Shown piece by piece: positions 60,801 through 64,000 of a stretch of 64,000 nucleotides of DNA. The DNA is from Macrostomum hystrix (taxonomy: Eukaryota; Platyhelminthes; Macrostomidae): NCBI GenBank assembly GCA_950097015.1, contig CATNEN010000014.1, positions 1,178,001 to 1,242,000 on the forward strand, written 5' to 3'. Each line of letters begins with the position of its first letter. Within the stretch, counting starts at the first letter, position 1. A program made the translations under genes and the position numbers. The notes under the pieces were generated by a model, which saw only the letters and a program-made list of their open reading frames with translations, was not told the DNA's origin and did no database searches.

Positions 60801-63800
60801 ATTCCCGCTCTCACCCTGACATTCCCGCTCTCACCCTGACATTCCCGCTCTCACCCTGACATTCCCGCTCTCACCCTGACATTCCAGCTCTCACCCTGAC
60901 ATTCCCGCTCTCACCCTGACATTCCCGCTCTCACCCTGACATTCCCGCTCTCACCCTGACATTCCCGCTCTCACCCTGACCTTCGCGCTCTCCTCCCTGA
61001 CCTTGCCGTTCTCCCTGACCCTCCCACTCTCAATGCGGCGGGGACCTACCCTGCTGCATGAGCGAGCCAACGGTGAACCAGAGGCTGTTGAGCATGGAGA
61101 ATTGGTTTTCCACCTGCTCAGTGTCCGAGCTGCACGGGTTCGGATTGTACCACTCGTAGGGCGAAAGCTGGGCCACTACGAACAGCACGAAGCTGACGAA
61201 CACATAAGCTGCCAGCACCGAGCTCCACACCTTTTTAATAAAAAAATGTCGATGCTCTAGTATTTCTACTGTCAGTAGACTGTGTCTTTTTGGGTGAAAA
61301 GCTTAAATTTGTTCCTCACCGTTGGCGACAGGGGCGATAGGAAGGAAAACAGGTGCGGTTTAGTCTTGACAGGCTTCTTAAACAGAATGCTCAGGCCGAG
61401 TGACATGTACGGCGTGGTAAAATCGATAACTCGCTCCCTCTCATAGGTGATGGTCAGCGGCGCCACGGCCAGGTCCGCTTTCTAAAAAAATTATTATGTA
61501 AGGTTAGTATGGAGTGAGGTTATGCGGAGAGGTGTTTGTGCGGAGTGAGGTTGGTGCGGAGTAAGGTTGGTGCGGAGTGAGGTTGGTGCGGAGTGAAGTT
61601 GGTGCGGAATAAGGTTGGTGCGGAGTGAGGTTGGTGCGGAGTGAGGTTGGTGCGGAGTGAAGTTGGTGCGGAGTGAGGTTCGTGCGGAGTGAGGTTGGTG
61701 CGGAGTGAGGTTGGTGCGGAGTGAGGTTGGTGCGGAGTGAAGTTGGTGCGGAGTGAGGTTCGTGCGGAGTGAGGTTGGTGCGGAGTGAGGTTGGTGCGGA
61801 GTGAGGTTGGTGCGGAGTGAGGTTGGTGCGGAGTGAGGTTGGTTCGGGGTGGGGTTACACCTTATTTATGAGCTCGCCAATCATGCCGTTCCAGATCTCG
61901 TTGCCTTCGCTGTCGTTGCTGACTTTGGCTCCGTAGTTACCATCCCCGACAAGCCGGACGGTGAAGTTGAAGCCGGCCTCCTGGGCGATGAGGTTCAGCA
62001 TCTGGATGCAGAAGCCATCTAGCTTGGGCGGATTGTTGGTGTCATTTTTGTTTTTCACCTTCACAAACGGTGGATCCTGGATTTGATTGGTTGGCAACAT
62101 TTAGCTTTACAGAGTGGAACTCAAAGCAATGAGTACAGACAAGACCTCGCTGACCTCCACGGTGGTGACGCGCAGGGTTTTGTTCTGTAACTTCTTGTGT
62201 ACCTCCTCCAGCGGCTCCTTGAATGTCCGGCTGATGTTGAACCCGCTGCTCCGATCCCAGCTGCCGAGCTGAGAAGCAACCAAGAGAGAGACGCGGTCAG
62301 GATGGACTTTTGTCAGAACTTTTCTGAATCAGCGCCGTGCACAAGCATACCAGTATGGAACATGCTCCTCACCATCCTGAAGCCCACAGACGTGAGCTCG
62401 TAGGCCTTCAGGCTGAAGTTCACCCGCTTCCAGTCGGCGTCAAACTTCACCGGTCCCGTCAGCGTCTGCGATGAGATGTCCTCCGGGACCTTCAACGGAG
62501 CATTTGCGAGCAAGTATTTCAATTAACAGCAGAAAGCCCACGGGGAGAAGGTTAGCGTGGTCTTCCCCAGCGGGAAGGTTAGCGTGGTCTTCCTTCTCTT
62601 AAATGTCGAGCAGAATGGCAAGATGGTCAAGGGGAATGAAGCAAAAAGCTACTCACCGATCGCATGAAGTTAAGCAGGCTGGCGCCGTTCTGCCAGAAGC
62701 GCTGACCTGAGCCGCAGGTCATCGGCTGCGGCTCCACCGGCTGCGCCCGGTTGGTGAAGTGGATGCCGTTGGCCAGCAGCACGATGCTGTCGAACACGAT
62801 GGCTGCAGACATCTGCGGGTTGACGGATGCGCTGAAATACATCCGCGGAAGCCCAAAATCTGCGGGCACCACCAGAATCTGCCCAAAATCTACCACCAGA
62901 ATATGCCCAAAATCGATCACCAGAATCTGCCCAAAATCCACCACCAGAATCTGCCTAAAATCCACCACCAGAATCTGCCTAAAATCCACCACCAGAATCT
63001 GCCCAAAATCCACCACCAGAATCTGCCTAAAATCCACCACCAGAATCTGCCTAAAATCCACCACCAGAATCTGCCCAAAATCCGCCACCAGAATCTGCCC
63101 GAGCACAATCACTTGAATCTGCCCAATAATAATAATTGCAGGAGAGCTGCGGGCAGTGGCGCACCATTTAGTGACACTGGACCCGCAGCCAGCGAGGAGG
63201 CAATTCTGCCCATTTCGCTGACTCCTGAGCACAAACGCACACAGATACTGTACGCAGGCACACACTCACACAGGTGTGTACATCTGCTCTGACTTTCTCA
63301 TCGTCAGGCAGTGTACACTCTCACTGTGCCTTGGAGGTTGGCCCTCTAGGGCTCAAATTGCACGACAAGCCCCCAAGCCTTCTCTCCGCGGCTGCGCCCC
63401 AAATGAATGTGGCCTCGCCGTGGAATCGAACTTAGGGACCGTGGTGCGAGAGGCAAACGCGATAACCGCTCTGCCACCGACCCCCCTGAATCTGCCCAAA
63501 TGCTTGATCAGAATCTCCCCAAATCCATCATTGGAATCTGCTCAATCATATGGTTTAAATTCGACCAATTCAACTCCAAACGTGTTTAAGTCACTCTCAC
63601 CGGCAGCATGTTCTCCAGCAGGCCACGGTACTGTGCCTTCTGGGTCTCGATGTTGAAGATCTCGGAGCGCATTCGCTCCACGGATCGGCCGCGGTCATAG
63701 TGCCCGGTCCGCGGCACCAGCGGCAGCATGGAAATTGCCGTGAAGTTGGCCGTTCGAACCACCTGGAAGTCTGACAGATCCAGTCGCTGCACGTCCTAAA

Positions 63801-64000
63801 AAGTTATTAAAATCATTGGACCTCGTGAACTCGGGACCTCGTGAACTCGGGACCTCGTGAACTCGGGACCTCGTGAACTCGGGACCTCGTGAACTCGGGA
63901 CCTCGTGAACTCGGGACCTCGTGAACTCGGGACCTCGTGAACTCGGGACCTCGTGAACTCGGGACCTCGTGAACTCGGGACCTCGTGAACTCGGGACCTC
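57873..64000 (-). CDS. Kainate-type ionotropic glutamate receptor, 5' end outside the window, 11 exons seen, 720 aa
   Basis: Exons 63795-63601, 62812-62657, 62465-62373, 62268-62155, 62076-61861, 61481-61320, 61230-61050, 60450-60233, 59682-59457, 58679-58408 and 58202-57873 (TGA) join in frame (2,163 nt). Order: distal ATD ('[19 protein letters not shown]', '[16 protein letters not shown]'), S1 ('[16 protein letters not shown]', '[18 protein letters not shown]' with the ligand Arg), M1, pore loop '[11 protein letters not shown]' with Gln at the Q/R site, M3 with intact '[16 protein letters not shown]', S2 ('[13 protein letters not shown]', '[15 protein letters not shown]', '[12 protein letters not shown]', 'GSPYRD'), M4 and a ~100-residue Ala/Ser-rich cytoplasmic tail. 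'[12 protein letters not shown]' and 'NCDL' favour the kainate over the AMPA branch. A genomic Gln predicts a calcium-permeable channel unless the RNA is edited. Almost every intron carries its own minisatellite. Confidence 0.95.
58835..59420. repeat. 28-bp minisatellite, ~21 copies, kainate-type receptor intron
   Basis: Unit 'gggaagaagatgggagaaat' + 'gagaggat'. Pyrimidine-only runs on the sense strand lie just 5' of the acceptor of exon 58679-58408 and could act as an extended polypyrimidine tract. Confidence 0.95.
59765..60125. repeat. Degenerate polypyrimidine tract (plus strand)
   Basis: Irregular 'tctcttcccaatcc' copies in the intron between the M3 and S2 exons. Purine-rich on the sense strand, unlike the neighbouring array. 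Confidence 0.85.
60570..60985. repeat. 20-bp minisatellite, ~21 copies, with donor-like units
   Basis: Unit 'gacattcccgctctcaccct'. Sense strand 'CAGG|GTGAGAG' in every copy closely resembles the true donor 'CAGG|GTAGGT' at 61050/61049. Confidence 0.93.
61535..61850. repeat. 16-bp minisatellite, ~19 copies
   Basis: Unit 'gtgcggagtgaggttg', intron between the two S1 exons. Confidence 0.95.
62865..63110. repeat. 24-bp minisatellite, ~10 copies
   Basis: Unit 'aatctgcccaaaatccacca' + 'ccag', intron between the first two ATD exons seen, next to SINE copy 2. Confidence 0.93.
63125..63482 (-). mobile_element. tRNA-derived SINE, copy 2
   Basis: Minus-strand start 'GGTCGGTGGCAGAGCGG', then a near-canonical B box 'AGTTCGATTCCA' and the same body as copy 1 (53810-54172) to a 3' 'GCAATTATTATTATT' end. 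It lies in sense orientation within the kainate-type receptor intron. Confidence 0.85.
63826..64000. repeat. 16-bp minisatellite running off the window
   Basis: About 11 perfect copies of 'gaactcgggacctcgt', in the next upstream intron of the kainate-type receptor. Confidence 0.96.

Overview
This is animal nuclear DNA. The genes have short GT-AG introns, standard stop codons (TGA and TAG only) and families restricted to or typical of Metazoa: Fezf, Crk, DEG/ENaC channel, ionotropic glutamate receptors, ependymin-related protein. No bacterial gene organisation is visible. Exons are GC-rich and intergenic DNA is AT-rich. About a third of the window is tandem repeat, and nearly every large intron has its own private minisatellite. 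The gene mix (ependymin-related, EndoU, defensin-like peptide, single Fezf) fits an invertebrate, perhaps a spiralian such as a flatworm, but I cannot name the taxon from this sequence.

Layout. 0.9-3.2 kb: EndoU-type endoribonuclease (+). 3.3-6.1 kb: minisatellites. 6.2-9.4 kb: degenerate coding sequence interrupted by a 5'-truncated non-LTR retrotransposon with a clear target-site duplication, next to an older reverse-transcriptase fossil. 12.6-13.1 kb: novel Cys/His tandem-repeat protein (-). 14.6-15.0 kb: small secreted defensin-like peptide (-). 16.8-18.9 kb: DEG/ENaC channel (-). 20.4-22.4 kb: ependymin-related secreted protein (-). 22.9-29.4 kb: minisatellite, then a 31-bp satellite of exactly 188 units. 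31.8-33.6 kb: Fezf zinc-finger transcription factor (+). 35-38.7 kb: 42-bp and 33-bp arrays. 39.0-40.8 kb: DUF6314-like gene (-). 43.0-48.4 kb: Crk adaptor (-), whose first intron holds two foldback transposons and a perfect 46-bp palindrome. 49.5-50.6 kb: dead mariner. 52.8-56.4 kb: a 486-residue glutamate receptor lacking the amino-terminal domain (-). 57.9-64.0 kb: an adjacent kainate-type glutamate receptor (-), running off the window.

The exon models were built by hand from splice consensus, phase agreement and family similarity. In each fully modelled gene the exon lengths sum to a whole number of codons. The two glutamate receptors share all seven comparable intron positions and phases, so they are tandem paralogues; the first has lost its ATD and the canonical M3 gating motif. 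The most unusual structural theme is intronic minisatellites whose repeat unit contains the gene's own splice junction. This is seen at a donor in two genes and at an acceptor in a third, so the spliceosome is offered tens of near-identical sites.
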